In this document: piece after piece, positions 30,308-39,903 of the stretch | Layout of the letters: every line of letters starts with the position of its first letter | Position numbering within the stretch: position 1 is the first letter of the stretch | DNA from: Ornithinimicrobium murale | GTDB taxonomy: Bacteria > Actinomycetota > Actinomycetes > Actinomycetales > Dermatophilaceae | DNA: 64,000 nt | NCBI RefSeq assembly: GCF_003352835.1 | Contig: NZ_QLVD01000015.1 | Location: 62,001 to 126,000, forward strand | Direction: 5' to 3' | The notes under the pieces: model-generated | Told to the model about the DNA's origin: nothing | Database searches by the model: none | The model's input: only the letters and a program-made list of their open reading frames with translations | Program-made: the position numbers and the translations under genes

Positions 30308-32506
30308 ATGACTGAGGCCCCCACGGTCCAGGTGACCGAGGTGCGCCTGCTCGAGGGGCCGAACCTGTACTTCGCCCGTCCGGCGGTCAAGGTGAGCCTC
30401 TCGCTGGAGGGCTATCAGGCCCTGGACGCAGAGAGTGCGACCGCGATAGCAGCGGTGGTGGGCCTGCGCCGCGCGGTGCCCGGCAAACCCGGCACGGAGC
30501 AGCGCCAGCGCTTCCTCAGCCGACTGGCCGGCACGGTGCTGCGGCGGATCTCGGACGCGGTGCCCAGCCGGGTGGGCGTGCGTGGCCGCGTCGGCACTGA
30601 CCTCAACTCGGTCGTCGTTGCCTTCCCCTGGCGACACCGGGGCCGTGCCATCGCGCTGGGCGAGGCCCTGGGCCCCGTCCTGCAGGGACTCCTGGCGGGT
30701 GGCTCGGCCGAGGAGCTCCTGGCCGACGCTGCGGCCGGGGTGCGCTCGGCCGAGGACTCCTCCCGCCCGAACCAGATCCGGCCCCGGATCCCGGTCGCCT
30801 CCATCACCGGCACCAACGGCAAGACCTCGACGACGAGACTGCTCGCGCACATGGGCATGACGGCCGGCCTGCGCTGTGGCTGGAGCTCGACAGAGGGCGT
30901 CTTCATCCAGGGCGAGATCAAGGTCGCCGGGGACTACTCCGGCCCCTCAGGTGGCCGAAATGTCCTGGAGGACAGGTCGGTCCAGCTCGGTCTGCTCGAA
31001 ACCGCCCGTGGCGGGCTGCTGCTCAAGGGGATGGGGGTCTCCCACAACGACGTGAGCATTGTCACCAATGTCACCGCGGACCACCTGGGGGTGCAGGGGA
31101 TCGACACCGTCGACCAGCTCGCGGAGGTCAAGTCGATCATCACCCGGGTCACCCGCAAGGAGGGGTGGGTGGTCCTCAACGGTGACGACCCCCGCGTGCG
31201 GGCGATGGCGACAGAGGCCAGCGGGCGGATCTGGATGTTCAGCCTCGACCCGGACTCGCCGGCACTCCGGGAGACCGTGGAGCGCGGGGGCCGTGGCATG
31301 ACCGTGCTTCAGGGCGACATCGTCATCCTGCGTCGGGGCGCCGACCCCGACCGACTCATCCGCATCCTGGACGTCCCGATGACCCTGTCGGGCCTGTCCG
31401 AGCACAACCTCGCCAACGCCCTGGCGGCGACGGCGGGAGGCCTGGGGCTTGGGCTGCCGCGCGAGGCGGTCATCGAGGGCCTGCGCACCTTTGCGCCCGA
31501 CCTGGAGCACAACCCGGGCCGGATGAACGTCTGGACTCTGCCACTGCCCGCGGGTGGCACCGCGACGATGATCATCGACCTGGCGCACAACGAGGCCGGC
31601 CTCGAGGCTCTGCTCAACGTCGCCGAGGGGCTGCGGCCACCTGGGGACCGGGTCCATCTCGGGCTCGGTGGGGTCGGGGACCGGACCGATGAGATCCTCA
31701 TCGGGCTGGGGGAGCTCGCCGGGCGCCGCGCAGACCGGGTGCACATCGTGCACAAGGGGCACTACCTGCGAGGCCGCACCACCGAGGATCTGGAGGCGCA
31801 GTTCGTCCAGGGCCTGGCCAACGTCGGCGCGGTGTCCTCCGGCTCCTCCGAGGACGAGGTCGCCGGTCTGGCTGCTCTGTCGGAACACCTCGCCGACGGT
31901 GATGTCGCGGCCCTCATGGTGCACCGCGACCGTCCGGGGGTCGTCCAGTGGCTCACCGAGCACGGAGCACACCAGGACACGGCGCGCCAGATCCGCCGGA
32001 AGGTGGTCGCTGCACGCGGCGAGCACGAGCTCGAGGCGGTGCTGGCTGCCATCCAGGACCAGCCGGCCACAGAGCGCCTGGAGGCGGCGCGCACCCTGCT
32101 CGAGCAGGCGCCTGAGGACCCCCGGCTGGTCTTTGAGCTAGCGGCAGCCCTTGAGGAGGCCGGACAACAGACCCAGGCCATCAGCCGCTACCGGGAGGCC
32201 CTGAACGCCCGGCTGCGTGAGCCGCACCGGTTCCGCGCGCAGCTGGCCATGGCGTCGGCGCTGCGCCAGTTGGCGCGGCCCGAGGAGGCGGCGGCCGTGC
32301 TCGGCCAGGTGGCGGTGCAGCGCAGTGACAGCGCCGCGCTCGTGGCTCTGCAGTCGATCCTGGATGTGGACTCCGGCCGCGCAGGGGACGGCGTTGCCCG
32401 ACTCATCGACTACGTGATGACACACGCGACCGGCACCGACGATGCGCCCCAGCGGGAGAACCTGCTCGCGCTGGCGCAAGACCTGCGAAGCACCGCCCAG
32501 CCGTAA
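30308..32506 (+). CDS. Mur-ligase/cyanophycin-synthetase-like protein fused to TPR domain
   Basis: This 732-residue protein has three parts. Residues 1-150 begin TEVRLLEGPNLYFARPAVKV, similar to the cyanophycin synthetase N-terminus. Residues 160-550 form a Mur-ligase domain with P-loop TGTNGKT at 167-173, NLANALAATAGG and DLAHNEAGLEAL. The last 140 residues look like tetratricopeptide repeats (FELAAALEEAGQQTQAISRYREAL). The ATP-grasp domain of CphA is missing. It converges with the true cyanophycin synthetase. It may ligate dipeptides or another amino acid-derived substrate; the reaction is unknown. The end of the gene is copied in tandem repeats. Confidence 0.85.
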   Translation: MTEAPTVQVTEVRLLEGPNLYFARPAVKVSLSLEGYQALDAESATAIAAVVGLRRAVPGKPGTEQRQRFLSRLAGTVLRRISDAVPSRVGVRGRVGTDLNSVVVAFPWRHRGRAIALGEALGPVLQGLLAGGSAEELLADAAAGVRSAEDSSRPNQIRPRIPVASITGTNGKTSTTRLLAHMGMTAGLRCGWSSTEGVFIQGEIKVAGDYSGPSGGRNVLEDRSVQLGLLETARGGLLLKGMGVSHNDVSIVTNVTADHLGVQGIDTVDQLAEVKSIITRVTRKEGWVVLNGDDPRVRAMATEASGRIWMFSLDPDSPALRETVERGGRGMTVLQGDIVILRRGADPDRLIRILDVPMTLSGLSEHNLANALAATAGGLGLGLPREAVIEGLRTFAPDLEHNPGRMNVWTLPLPAGGTATMIIDLAHNEAGLEALLNVAEGLRPPGDRVHLGLGGVGDRTDEILIGLGELAGRRADRVHIVHKGHYLRGRTTEDLEAQFVQGLANVGAVSSGSSEDEVAGLAALSEHLADGDVAALMVHRDRPGVVQWLTEHGAHQDTARQIRRKVVAARGEHELEAVLAAIQDQPATERLEAARTLLEQAPEDPRLVFELAAALEEAGQQTQAISRYREALNARLREPHRFRAQLAMASALRQLARPEEAAAVLGQVAVQRSDSAALVALQSILDVDSGRAGDGVARLIDYVMTHATGTDDAPQRENLLALAQDLRSTAQP

Positions 32507-32659
32507 CCGGGTCAACGTCCCGGGCCGAGGACCTGTCAAGCGCCACCCAGCCGTCACCGGGTCAACGTCCGGGTGGAGGACCTGCCAAGCACGACCCAGT
32601 CGTCACCGGGTCAACGTCCGGGTGGAGGACCTGCCAAGCACCACCCAGCCGTGACCGGG
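32480..32659. repeat. Tandem 49-50 bp repeats (3.6 copies) at the Mur-ligase gene end
   Basis: Units start with GACCTG at 32480, 32530, 32579 and 32628, with a partial fourth to about 32659. The first unit encodes the last codons and stop (TAA, 32504-32506) of the Mur-ligase gene; the others follow in the convergent gap before cphA. No strong terminator hairpin was seen inside the unit, so these may replace one or be neutral duplications. Confidence 0.88.
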
Positions 32660-32696
32660 CCTCCAGCGGGGCCGGAGAGCCTCCGGACCTCGCTGC

Positions 32697-35570
32697 TCAG
32701 GCTCGCTCGCTGGTCTCCGCGTCGGCGACGTCCAGCTCGGTGTAGTCGCTGCGGGCCTCCTCGCCGGAGGCCTCGGCCGCCTCATGCAGCTCGGCCGGGT
32801 CCAGATCGGGGTCGCCCACCCGCTCCTCGTCAGTGCGCGATCCTGCGTAGGCAGAGTTGCTCAGGTCCTCCAGCTCGGCCAGGACGCGGGCGTGCTTGTC
32901 CACACAGGCCACGAGGAGGTCGCCAGGGTTGCTGAGCACCATGGCATGACGCACCGCCTCGACCTCGGGCAGCACCGTGTCGACCTTGCGGACCCTCGCC
33001 TCGCCCGCCTCGATGCTCTCGTTGATGCCGCGCACCACGTGCTGGGCGCTCTCACCCGGGGCCCGTCCACGGGGGTTGTCGTCCTCGCGGACCACCAGCA
33101 CGTCGAAGTGCCGGGCGGCGACTGCCCCCAGCTCGGCCAGGTCGTCGTCGCGCCGGTCGCCGGTGCCACCGATGACACCGATCCGGCTGATCCGGGCGTT
33201 GTCGAGCGCGGCCTCCTTCTGCTCGGACAGGTTGTCCACAAACTCGCCGAGGGCCCGCATGCCGGCGGGGTTGTGGCAGTAGTCGACGACGACGCTGACG
33301 CCCTTGACGTCGAGCATGTTGAGGCGCCCCGGCGACAGGTAGTAGCTGGTGGTGAACGTGCGCAGGCCCTGCCGGATGTCGTGGAGGGGCACGTCGCAGG
33401 CGAAGGCGGCACCGGCGGCAGCCATCGCGTTGGCGACGTTGAAGCGAGCGGCGCCACCGAAGGTGCTGGGCAACAGGTGGGTCCAGGCGAGCTGCATGGA
33501 ACGACGACCGTGCCGAATGACGATCATCTCCCCGCGGTCGGTGGGTTCCAGGACCACGGCGCGACCGCCGCGACGCAGGCGGGTCTCGATGAACTCACGC
33601 TCGGGACTGCCTGGCGGCTGCATCGAGAAGTAGACGATGCTGCCGCTGCAGCTGCGCCGCATCTCCCGGACGTTGGGGTCGTCTGCATTGAGCACGGCGA
33701 ACCCGTTGCGGGGCACGGCCTCGACGACGACCCGCTTGACGGCGGCCAGTTGCTCGACCGTGTCGATGCCCCGCAGGCCGAGGTGGTCCGCCGAGACGTT
33801 GGTGACCACCGCGACGTCGTTGCGGTCATAGCCCAGGCCCTCGCGCAGGATGCCGCCTCGTGCGACCTCCATGACGGCGAAGTCCACCCTGGGGTTCTGC
33901 AGCACCATCCGTGCCGACTTGGGTCCCGAGGCGTCGGCGCGCTTGACGAGTCGCTCGTCGATCACGATGCCGTCCGTCGAGGTCATGCCGACCTGCTTGC
34001 CCAACCCCTTCATGATGTGGGCGATCATCCGGGACGTGGTCGTCTTGCCGTTGGTGCCGGTCACCGCCACGATCGGCACACGGGCCGCGGTGCCCGGAGG
34101 AAAGAGCAGGTCGACCACAGGCTTGGCGATGTACTGCGGCTCGCCGACCGTCGGGTGGGTGTGCATCCGGAAGCCGGGTGCCGCATTGACCTCGCAGATG
34201 GCTCCGCCCGTCTCCCGCACGGGGGCGGAGATGTCCGGGCAGATGAAGTCGATGCCCGCCACGTCCAGGCCGATCAGCCGGGCGGCCTCCTCGGCGATCT
34301 CCACGTTCTCGGGATGAGCATCGAAGGTGCGGTCCACCGCGATGCCACCGGTCGACATGTTGCCGGTCAGAGCAAGCTTGACCATCGTGCCCTCCGGAGG
34401 CACGCCGTCCATCTCAAAACCCTGGTTGCGGACCAGCGCCTCCGCGCCCTCGGTGATCGTGATCCTGGTCAGGACCTTCTCGTGACCGACACCGCGCCGG
34501 GGGTCGGCATTGGTGATCTCGACCAGCTCGTTGATGGTGTGGGTGCCGTCGCCGACCACGTGGGCCGGCACCCGTTCGGCGATGGCCTGCATCTTGCCGC
34601 CGACGATCAGGCAGCGGTAGTCGTTGCCGGTGATGAAGGACTCGACCACCATGACCCCCCGCCGGGATTGCTCCGCGGCGAGCGGGAAGTGGGCCCGCAC
34701 CTCCGCCTCGCTGCGCAGGTTGATGCCGACCCCGCGGCCGTGGTTGCCGTCCAGGGGCTTGACGACAACGGGGTAGCCGATGCGCTGGGCCACCTGCACT
34801 GCTCCGTCCTCGGTGCGGACCGTGTCACTGAGCGGGACCGGCAGCCCGGCCGAGGACAGCAGCGTGTTGGTCAACGACTTGTCGCCGGCGATGTCCACCG
34901 CGAGGGCGGAGGTCTTGGATGTCATCGTCGCCCGGATCCGTTGCTGGTGCACTCCCTGGCCGAGCTGCACCAGAGAGGCGGTGTTGAGCCGGATGAACGG
35001 GATGTCGCGCGCGACGGCCTCTTCCAGGATCGCGTTGGTCGACGGCCCGAAGGCGGTGCGCTGGGCCAGACGCAGGAAGTCATCGAGCTCACTGGTGAAG
35101 TCGAACTCGGGATCGCGGGCCACCGCGGCGTTGACCATGCGGACCGCGAGCTCGCCGGCCGCCAGGCCGACCCGCTCGTCGATATAGGAGTAGATGACGT
35201 TGTAGTGGCCGGGTTGGCCCTTCACCGCACGAGTCTTGCCGCGTCGCAGGTCGTGACCGGCCTCGCCCTGCAGCTGGAGGGCGAGGTGCTCGCTGATGTG
35301 TCCCACCCAGGTGCCCTCGTGCAGACGCTCCACGAAGCCGCCGGCCTTGCCGCGCGAGCACACGTGGTTGTGCAGGCCCGGTAGCCACTCCAGAAGCTGC
35401 TCGGTGAAGCCCGGGATCAGGTTCGAGGGGTACTGCTCCAGCACGCCGAGGTCCACCACCAGGTGGATGGCCTGCTCGTAGTTCCAGATGTTCGGGCCGC
35501 GGTAGACCCGCTGCTCCACGATCCGCAGGTCGGGTGCGACCGGAGCGGTGGGGGACTGGGACTGGGTCAT
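32697..35570 (-). CDS. cphA: Cyanophycin synthetase
   Basis: CphA polymerises aspartate and arginine into cyanophycin, an insoluble nitrogen store. The 957-residue product has an N-terminal domain (VYRGPNIWNYEQAIH), an ATP-grasp domain with VVVKPLDGNHGRGVG near 271-280 and EVNAAPGFRMHTHP near 460, then a Mur-ligase domain with P-loop TGTNGKT at 504-510 and DYCHNPAGM. A 60-residue acidic tail rich in Asp and Glu follows. The ATG has AGGAGG 5 bases upstream and lies 19 bases after cphB, so the two are co-transcribed. Length and all three domains indicate a functional CphA1-type enzyme. Confidence 0.95.
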   Translation of the reverse strand: MTQSQSPTAPVAPDLRIVEQRVYRGPNIWNYEQAIHLVVDLGVLEQYPSNLIPGFTEQLLEWLPGLHNHVCSRGKAGGFVERLHEGTWVGHISEHLALQLQGEAGHDLRRGKTRAVKGQPGHYNVIYSYIDERVGLAAGELAVRMVNAAVARDPEFDFTSELDDFLRLAQRTAFGPSTNAILEEAVARDIPFIRLNTASLVQLGQGVHQQRIRATMTSKTSALAVDIAGDKSLTNTLLSSAGLPVPLSDTVRTEDGAVQVAQRIGYPVVVKPLDGNHGRGVGINLRSEAEVRAHFPLAAEQSRRGVMVVESFITGNDYRCLIVGGKMQAIAERVPAHVVGDGTHTINELVEITNADPRRGVGHEKVLTRITITEGAEALVRNQGFEMDGVPPEGTMVKLALTGNMSTGGIAVDRTFDAHPENVEIAEEAARLIGLDVAGIDFICPDISAPVRETGGAICEVNAAPGFRMHTHPTVGEPQYIAKPVVDLLFPPGTAARVPIVAVTGTNGKTTTSRMIAHIMKGLGKQVGMTSTDGIVIDERLVKRADASGPKSARMVLQNPRVDFAVMEVARGGILREGLGYDRNDVAVVTNVSADHLGLRGIDTVEQLAAVKRVVVEAVPRNGFAVLNADDPNVREMRRSCSGSIVYFSMQPPGSPEREFIETRLRRGGRAVVLEPTDRGEMIVIRHGRRSMQLAWTHLLPSTFGGAARFNVANAMAAAGAAFACDVPLHDIRQGLRTFTTSYYLSPGRLNMLDVKGVSVVVDYCHNPAGMRALGEFVDNLSEQKEAALDNARISRIGVIGGTGDRRDDDLAELGAVAARHFDVLVVREDDNPRGRAPGESAQHVVRGINESIEAGEARVRKVDTVLPEVEAVRHAMVLSNPGDLLVACVDKHARVLAELEDLSNSAYAGSRTDEERVGDPDLDPAELHEAAEASGEEARSDYTELDVADAETSERA

Positions 35571-35589
35571 GAGGGCCTCCTGGGTCCGG

Positions 35590-36519
35590 TCAGCGGCGCA
35601 GCGCGGCTGCTGCGTTGGCGGTGTCGTGGACGTCGGCGGGCGAGGTGACCACGGCCACCTCCGAGTGCATCTCGACGAAGTCGGTGAGTTGAGCGGCCTG
35701 CAGATCGAAGGTCGCGCCGAAGGGCAGGGAGTGGACCACGGCCCCGGAGACCATCAGGGGCGCGTCGCGGCGTGCCTCGTGGGCGTCGCTGACCGCGGCC
35801 CGGGCGTCCACCACGTAGACGGCGCCCGACCCCACCACCGACATCGCCCGCTCGTTGATGATCTCTGCCGCGGTGTCCTCGTCGATGCCGACACCGAGCA
35901 GGCTGGGGGAGGCGGCGATCAGGGACAGCAGCCGGGCATAGCGCGTCCGTTGGCCGAAGTGTTGATCCAGGATGACTCCTGGGAGCAATCCCATGCCCGC
36001 GCTCACCTGCGAGACCCGCTGCCGGGGGACCACGCCCTCCTCACCCATCGAGATCATGAACTGGCTCAGGACCGAAGCGCCCGCCGACGTGCCGGAGATG
36101 ACGGCCCCGCGGTGGTAGGCACGGGTGATCGCCTCGTGCACCGGCGTGCCCACGATCAGCTGGCCCAGTTTGAGCTGGTTGCCGCCGGTCACGAAAACAC
36201 CGGTCGCATTGTCGATGGCCTCGATGAGGTCGGGATCAGAGGCCTCCTGCCTGCTCTGCGGATTGACCAGCGAGATATCGCTGACGTGCTGCCGACCGAA
36301 GACCGACTGGTAGACCTCGAAGGCCTCCTCCGCCATCGAGGACGCGGTCGGGATGACGACGACCCGCGCGTCCTTGCCGCCGGCGAGACGCACGAAGCGC
36401 TTGAGCACCACCACGCGCCGACGCTTGTCCTCGGCGCCCCCGATCACCAGGAGGGTGCGCTGCACCTCCTCACCGGAGGGGACGGCCGAGTCTGTCACGG
36501 GAGTCATGTCCGACGGCAT
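35590..36519 (-). CDS. cphB: Cyanophycinase
   Basis: CphB is a serine exopeptidase (family S51) that releases beta-Asp-Arg dipeptides from cyanophycin. The 309-residue product has LLVIGGAEDK at the start, FVTGGNQLKLGQL, and the nucleophile in ISGTSAGASV (S145). The ATG at 36519 is 6 bases after TAGGGT, suggesting a leaderless mRNA. It is upstream of cphA, so synthesis and breakdown enzymes share a transcript. Confidence 0.95.
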   Translation of the reverse strand: MPSDMTPVTDSAVPSGEEVQRTLLVIGGAEDKRRRVVVLKRFVRLAGGKDARVVVIPTASSMAEEAFEVYQSVFGRQHVSDISLVNPQSRQEASDPDLIEAIDNATGVFVTGGNQLKLGQLIVGTPVHEAITRAYHRGAVISGTSAGASVLSQFMISMGEEGVVPRQRVSQVSAGMGLLPGVILDQHFGQRTRYARLLSLIAASPSLLGVGIDEDTAAEIINERAMSVVGSGAVYVVDARAAVSDAHEARRDAPLMVSGAVVHSLPFGATFDLQAAQLTDFVEMHSEVAVVTSPADVHDTANAAAALRR

Positions 36520-36531
36520 GGGTGCACCCTA
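36520..36531 (-). promoter_or_regulatory. Leaderless promoter TAGGGT-N6-ATG (cphB-cphA)
   Basis: TAGGGT at 36531-36526 on the minus strand precedes the cphB ATG by 6 bases. It lies in the 35-base gap after glgC, so the cyanophycin operon has its own start. Confidence 0.5.
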
Positions 36532-36554
36532 ATCGCACTCACCGCCTGGTCGGC

Positions 36555-37808
36555 TCACCCGTCGATGACCGTGCCCTTGCCCACGACCACGAGACCGCTC
36601 TCGGTCACCGTGAACCCACGAGCACGGTCCTGGTCGTGGTCCACCCCGACGCTGACACCCGGCGGCACGATGACCGCCTTGTCGATGATGGCGCGGTGGA
36701 TCTGGGCGCTGCGTCCGATCTCCGCGCCGTCCAGGACCACCGACTGCGAGACGTTGCTGAAGCTGTGCATGTGCACATTCGGTGAGATCACCGAGTCGGT
36801 GACTGTGGCGCCGGAGATGACGACGCCCGCCGACACCATCGACCCCATCGCGTGCCCCACCCGATCCTGCGAGCCGTGCACGAACTTCGCCGGCGGGTGG
36901 TTGCCCGGATTGGTGTAGATGGGCCACCGGTCGTTGTAGAGGTTGAAGACGGGGTGCACAGAGACGAGGTCCATGTGCGCGTCGTAGTAGGAGTCCAGGT
37001 TCCCCACATCACGCCAGTAGGCCGTATCCCGCTCGGTCGCGCCGGGGATGTCGTTGTCCTTGAAGTCGTAGACGTAGCCCTCGCCACGGTTGACGAAGGC
37101 AGGCACGATGTCGCCGCCCATGTCGTGCTTGGAGTCCTCGAGTTCCGCGTCGTCGCGCACGGCCTGCTCCAGGACATCGGCATCGAAGACATAGTTGCCC
37201 ATGGAGGCGAGCACCTCGTCGGGCGAGTCGGGCAGCGGTTTGGGGTTCTGCGGCTTCTCCAGGAAGTCACCGATCCGCCGCGGGTCAGCATCGTCGACCT
37301 CGATCACTCCGAACTGGTCGGCCAGACCGAGCGGCTGGCGGATCGCGGCCACCGTGACCCCGGCACCGGTCTCGACGTGCTGGTCGATCATCTGGGAGAA
37401 GTCCATGCGGTACACGTGGTCGGCACCCACCACCACGATGATGTCCGGCTTTTCGTCGTGCACCAGGTTCAGGCTCTGGTAGATGGCGTCGGCACTGCCG
37501 GAGAACCAGTGCTTGCCCATCCGCTGCTGCGCCGGGACGGGAGCCACGTAGTTGCCGAGGAGGGTGGACATGCGCCAGGTCCGGGTGACGTGGGCATCCA
37601 GGCTGTGCGACTTGTACTGGGTGAGGACGACGATCTTCAGACACCCGGAGTTCACCAGGTTGGACAGGGCGAAGTCGATCAGCCGGTAGCTGCCGCCGAA
37701 CGGCACGGCCGGCTTGGCACGGTCGGCAGTCAACGGCATGAGCCGCTTGCCCTCACCTCCCGCGAGCACGATCGCGAGGACCTTCAGCCTTCCCATTCGT
37801 GCAACCAT
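36555..37808 (-). CDS. glgC: Glucose-1-phosphate adenylyltransferase
   Basis: GlgC makes ADP-glucose from ATP and glucose 1-phosphate for glycogen or alpha-maltose-1-phosphate synthesis. The 417-residue product has the nucleotidyltransferase motif [41 protein letters not shown] and FLEKPQNPK, then a left-handed beta-helix C-terminus. The ATG at 37808 is 6 bases after TAGGTT. It is divergent from glgA across 54 bases, as in mycobacteria. Confidence 0.97.
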   Translation of the reverse strand: MVARMGRLKVLAIVLAGGEGKRLMPLTADRAKPAVPFGGSYRLIDFALSNLVNSGCLKIVVLTQYKSHSLDAHVTRTWRMSTLLGNYVAPVPAQQRMGKHWFSGSADAIYQSLNLVHDEKPDIIVVVGADHVYRMDFSQMIDQHVETGAGVTVAAIRQPLGLADQFGVIEVDDADPRRIGDFLEKPQNPKPLPDSPDEVLASMGNYVFDADVLEQAVRDDAELEDSKHDMGGDIVPAFVNRGEGYVYDFKDNDIPGATERDTAYWRDVGNLDSYYDAHMDLVSVHPVFNLYNDRWPIYTNPGNHPPAKFVHGSQDRVGHAMGSMVSAGVVISGATVTDSVISPNVHMHSFSNVSQSVVLDGAEIGRSAQIHRAIIDKAVIVPPGVSVGVDHDQDRARGFTVTESGLVVVGKGTVIDG

Positions 37809-37820
37809 GTGGCCAACCTA
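37809..37820 (-). promoter_or_regulatory. Leaderless promoter TAGGTT-N6-ATG (glgC)
   Basis: TAGGTT at 37820-37815 on the minus strand is 6 bases before the glgC ATG. A possible -35 (TCGACC) lies 17 bases further upstream. Confidence 0.55.
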
Positions 37821-37850
37821 TTGCCCCGAGCGCGTTTGGTCGACAGGGGA

Positions 37851-37862
37851 TAGCGTGCGGGT
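37851..37862 (+). promoter_or_regulatory. Leaderless promoter TAGCGT-N6-GTG (glgA)
   Basis: TAGCGT at 37851-37856 is 6 bases before the glgA GTG at 37863. It is arranged back to back with the glgC promoter. Confidence 0.55.
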
Positions 37863-39080
37863 GTGCGCATCGACATCCTGACCCGTGAGTACCCCCCGAA
37901 TATCTACGGTGGCGCCGGCGTCCACGTTGCCGAACTGAGCCGTGCCCTGCGGGGATTCTCCGATCTGACCGTGTCGGTGCGGGCCTTCGACCAGCCCGTG
38001 GACGAGCCGGACACCACGGGGTACCCGACCCCGGCGAACCTGCTCTCCGCCAACGCCGCCCTGCGCACCCTGGGGGTCGATGTGGCGATGGCCTCCGACG
38101 TGGTCTCCAGCGGCGCGGACGTGGTCCACTCCCACACCTGGTACGCCAACATGGGCGGCCACCTGGCCAGTCTGCTCGGCGGCATGCCGCACGTGATCTC
38201 GGCCCACAGCCTGGAGCCGATGCGCCCGTGGAAGGCCGAGCAGCTCGGCGGCGGCTACCGGGTGTCCTCCTGGGCCGAGAAGACCGCCTACGAGGCTGCT
38301 GCGGGGGTCATCGCCGTCTCGGCCGGCATGCGCACGGACATCCTGGCCAGCTATCCGGACATCGACCCCCACCGGGTCCATGTGGTGCACAACGGCATCG
38401 ACTCCCAACTGTGGCAGCGGAACACGTCCGAGGAGGCCAGGGCCGCCGTGCGTGCGCTGGGCATGGACCCGGACCGTCCCGCGGTGGTGTTCGTCGGGCG
38501 GATCACCCGCCAGAAGGGGCTGCCCTACCTGCTGCGGGCCCTGGCTGAGCTGCCCGAGGACGTGCAGGTCGTGCTGCTCGCCGGCGCTCCGGACACCGAG
38601 GAGATCAAGGCCGAGGTGATCGGGCTGGTCGATGTCCTGCGCCAGGGCCGGTCCGAGGGCGACAGCGTGATCTGGATCGGGGACATGCTGCCCCGCGACC
38701 AGGTCATCGCGGTGCTGTCTCACGCCACGGTCTTCCTGTGCCCGTCGGTCTACGAGCCACTGGGCATCGTCAACCTCGAGGCGATGGCGTGTGGTGCGGC
38801 GGTCGTGGCCACCGCGACCGGCGGCATCCCGGAGGTCGTGGTGGACGGAGAGACCGGCTGGCTGGTCCCGATCGAACAGGTCACCGACGGCACGGGCACC
38901 CCGACCGATCCTGACGCCTTCGTCGCCGACCTGGCCAGGACCATCAACGACGCGGTCTCCGACCCTGACCGGGCTCGTCGGATGGGCGAGGCCGGACGGA
39001 GCCGGGCGGTGGAGCACTTCAGCTGGGCCACGATCGCCGAGCGCACCGTCGAGGTCTACCGTGCGGTGCAGGCCGTCTGA
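37863..39080 (+). CDS. glgA: Glycogen synthase / alpha-maltose-1-phosphate synthase (GT4)
   Basis: This 405-residue GT4 glycosyltransferase uses ADP-glucose. It shows REYPPNIYGGAGVHVAELSR at the N-terminus, HSHTWYANMGG, the donor-site VGRITRQKGLPYLL and the acid motif PSVYEPLGIVNLEAMACG. It is the short actinobacterial type, like M. tuberculosis GlgM (Rv1212c), which makes maltose 1-phosphate; glycogen elongation is the other possibility. Its divergent partner glgC supplies the substrate. Confidence 0.93.
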   Translation: MRIDILTREYPPNIYGGAGVHVAELSRALRGFSDLTVSVRAFDQPVDEPDTTGYPTPANLLSANAALRTLGVDVAMASDVVSSGADVVHSHTWYANMGGHLASLLGGMPHVISAHSLEPMRPWKAEQLGGGYRVSSWAEKTAYEAAAGVIAVSAGMRTDILASYPDIDPHRVHVVHNGIDSQLWQRNTSEEARAAVRALGMDPDRPAVVFVGRITRQKGLPYLLRALAELPEDVQVVLLAGAPDTEEIKAEVIGLVDVLRQGRSEGDSVIWIGDMLPRDQVIAVLSHATVFLCPSVYEPLGIVNLEAMACGAAVVATATGGIPEVVVDGETGWLVPIEQVTDGTGTPTDPDAFVADLARTINDAVSDPDRARRMGEAGRSRAVEHFSWATIAERTVEVYRAVQAV

Positions 39081-39082
39081 GC

Positions 39083-39103
39083 GGCATCAGCCGGTGAGAT
39101 GCC
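39083..39103. terminator. Small hairpin between glgA and the following convergent gene
   Basis: GGCATC (39083-39088) pairs with GATGCC (39098-39103) across a 9-base loop, directly after the glgA stop. The stem is short, so this is a weak terminator candidate. Confidence 0.4.
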
Positions 39104-39124
39104 TGCGTCCAGGGGCTCGGGCGG

Positions 39125-39874
39125 TCAGCGCCACCCGGCCAGGTGCAGCACACCGACGTTGGTGGCCGCCACCAGGGACCGTGCCGCGACATCGTGCAGC
39201 TGTCGCAGGATGTGCTCTCGCTGCAGGGTCGAGCTGGAGTCCACGCTGTGCAACCGATGGTCGAGCCCCGCGGCAGCGAGGCCGGTGATCGCCCCGGCCA
39301 GCTCGATGACCCGGATGGCGCGGGGCGGGAGGCCTTCAGGCAACCCCCAGGCCTCGTCCACGCTGTCCCGCACGACCGACTCCAGGCCGTGGCCACTGAG
39401 TGGCTGGCCTGAGGCACCGGCGAGCTGCTCGGTCAGGGTGGCGATTTCGCGACGCAGCTCCAGCTCGACGTCCGGCAGGGACAGCTGCTGCACCACGTGC
39501 TGGGGCACCGGGTCGGAGTCGAAGGTGACCCACCGGGCCTCCCAGCCCTGGTCGCCCTCGGGACCGAACGCCTCGATCCGTGGGACCAGGGCACCACCGA
39601 GCCCGGTGACGTAGACCAACTCCTCCGCCTCGGTGGCCGCAGCGACCAGGTCGGCCGGGCCCCTCGGCATACTGCGCAGGTCACCGGCCCGGGGGAGGGC
39701 CACCAGCACCACGCGCTCACCCAGGTCGCGCCACAGGCCCAGCTGGGGGACCAGGCCGTCCACGTGATCGAGGTCAGGCATGGCGCGCCGGGGCACCTCG
39801 CTCAGGTCGAGGTGGCCACCCAGCGCCGCCGTGGACCACAGCGCGACGCGCACACTTGCCGGCAGGTCTGCCAT
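39125..39874 (-). CDS. Conserved actinobacterial protein of unknown function
   Basis: This 249-residue soluble protein begins MADLPASVRVALWSTAALGG and has a GLWRDLGERVVLVALPRAGD block. It has no signal peptide, membrane helix or known catalytic motif. I recall similar proteins next to glgA in related genomes but no function. I start at the ATG at 39874 because TACCAT ends 6 bases upstream; the frame is open much further upstream through the ABC and TSUP genes on the opposite strand, which is an antisense artefact. Confidence 0.8.
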   Translation of the reverse strand: MADLPASVRVALWSTAALGGHLDLSEVPRRAMPDLDHVDGLVPQLGLWRDLGERVVLVALPRAGDLRSMPRGPADLVAAATEAEELVYVTGLGGALVPRIEAFGPEGDQGWEARWVTFDSDPVPQHVVQQLSLPDVELELRREIATLTEQLAGASGQPLSGHGLESVVRDSVDEAWGLPEGLPPRAIRVIELAGAITGLAAAGLDHRLHSVDSSSTLQREHILRQLHDVAARSLVAATNVGVLHLAGWR

Positions 39875-39886
39875 GCGGTGATGGTA
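39875..39886 (-). promoter_or_regulatory. Leaderless promoter TACCAT-N6-ATG
   Basis: TACCAT at 39886-39881 on the minus strand lies 6 bases before the ATG at 39874 and decides the start of that gene. Confidence 0.55.
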
Positions 39887-39903
39887 AGCATCGGCGGGCG
39901 AAC

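Noticed and set aside
32480-32659. CRISPR or insertion-sequence remnant
   Set aside because: Units are contiguous and derive from the adjoining gene end; there is no transposase or terminal inverted repeat.
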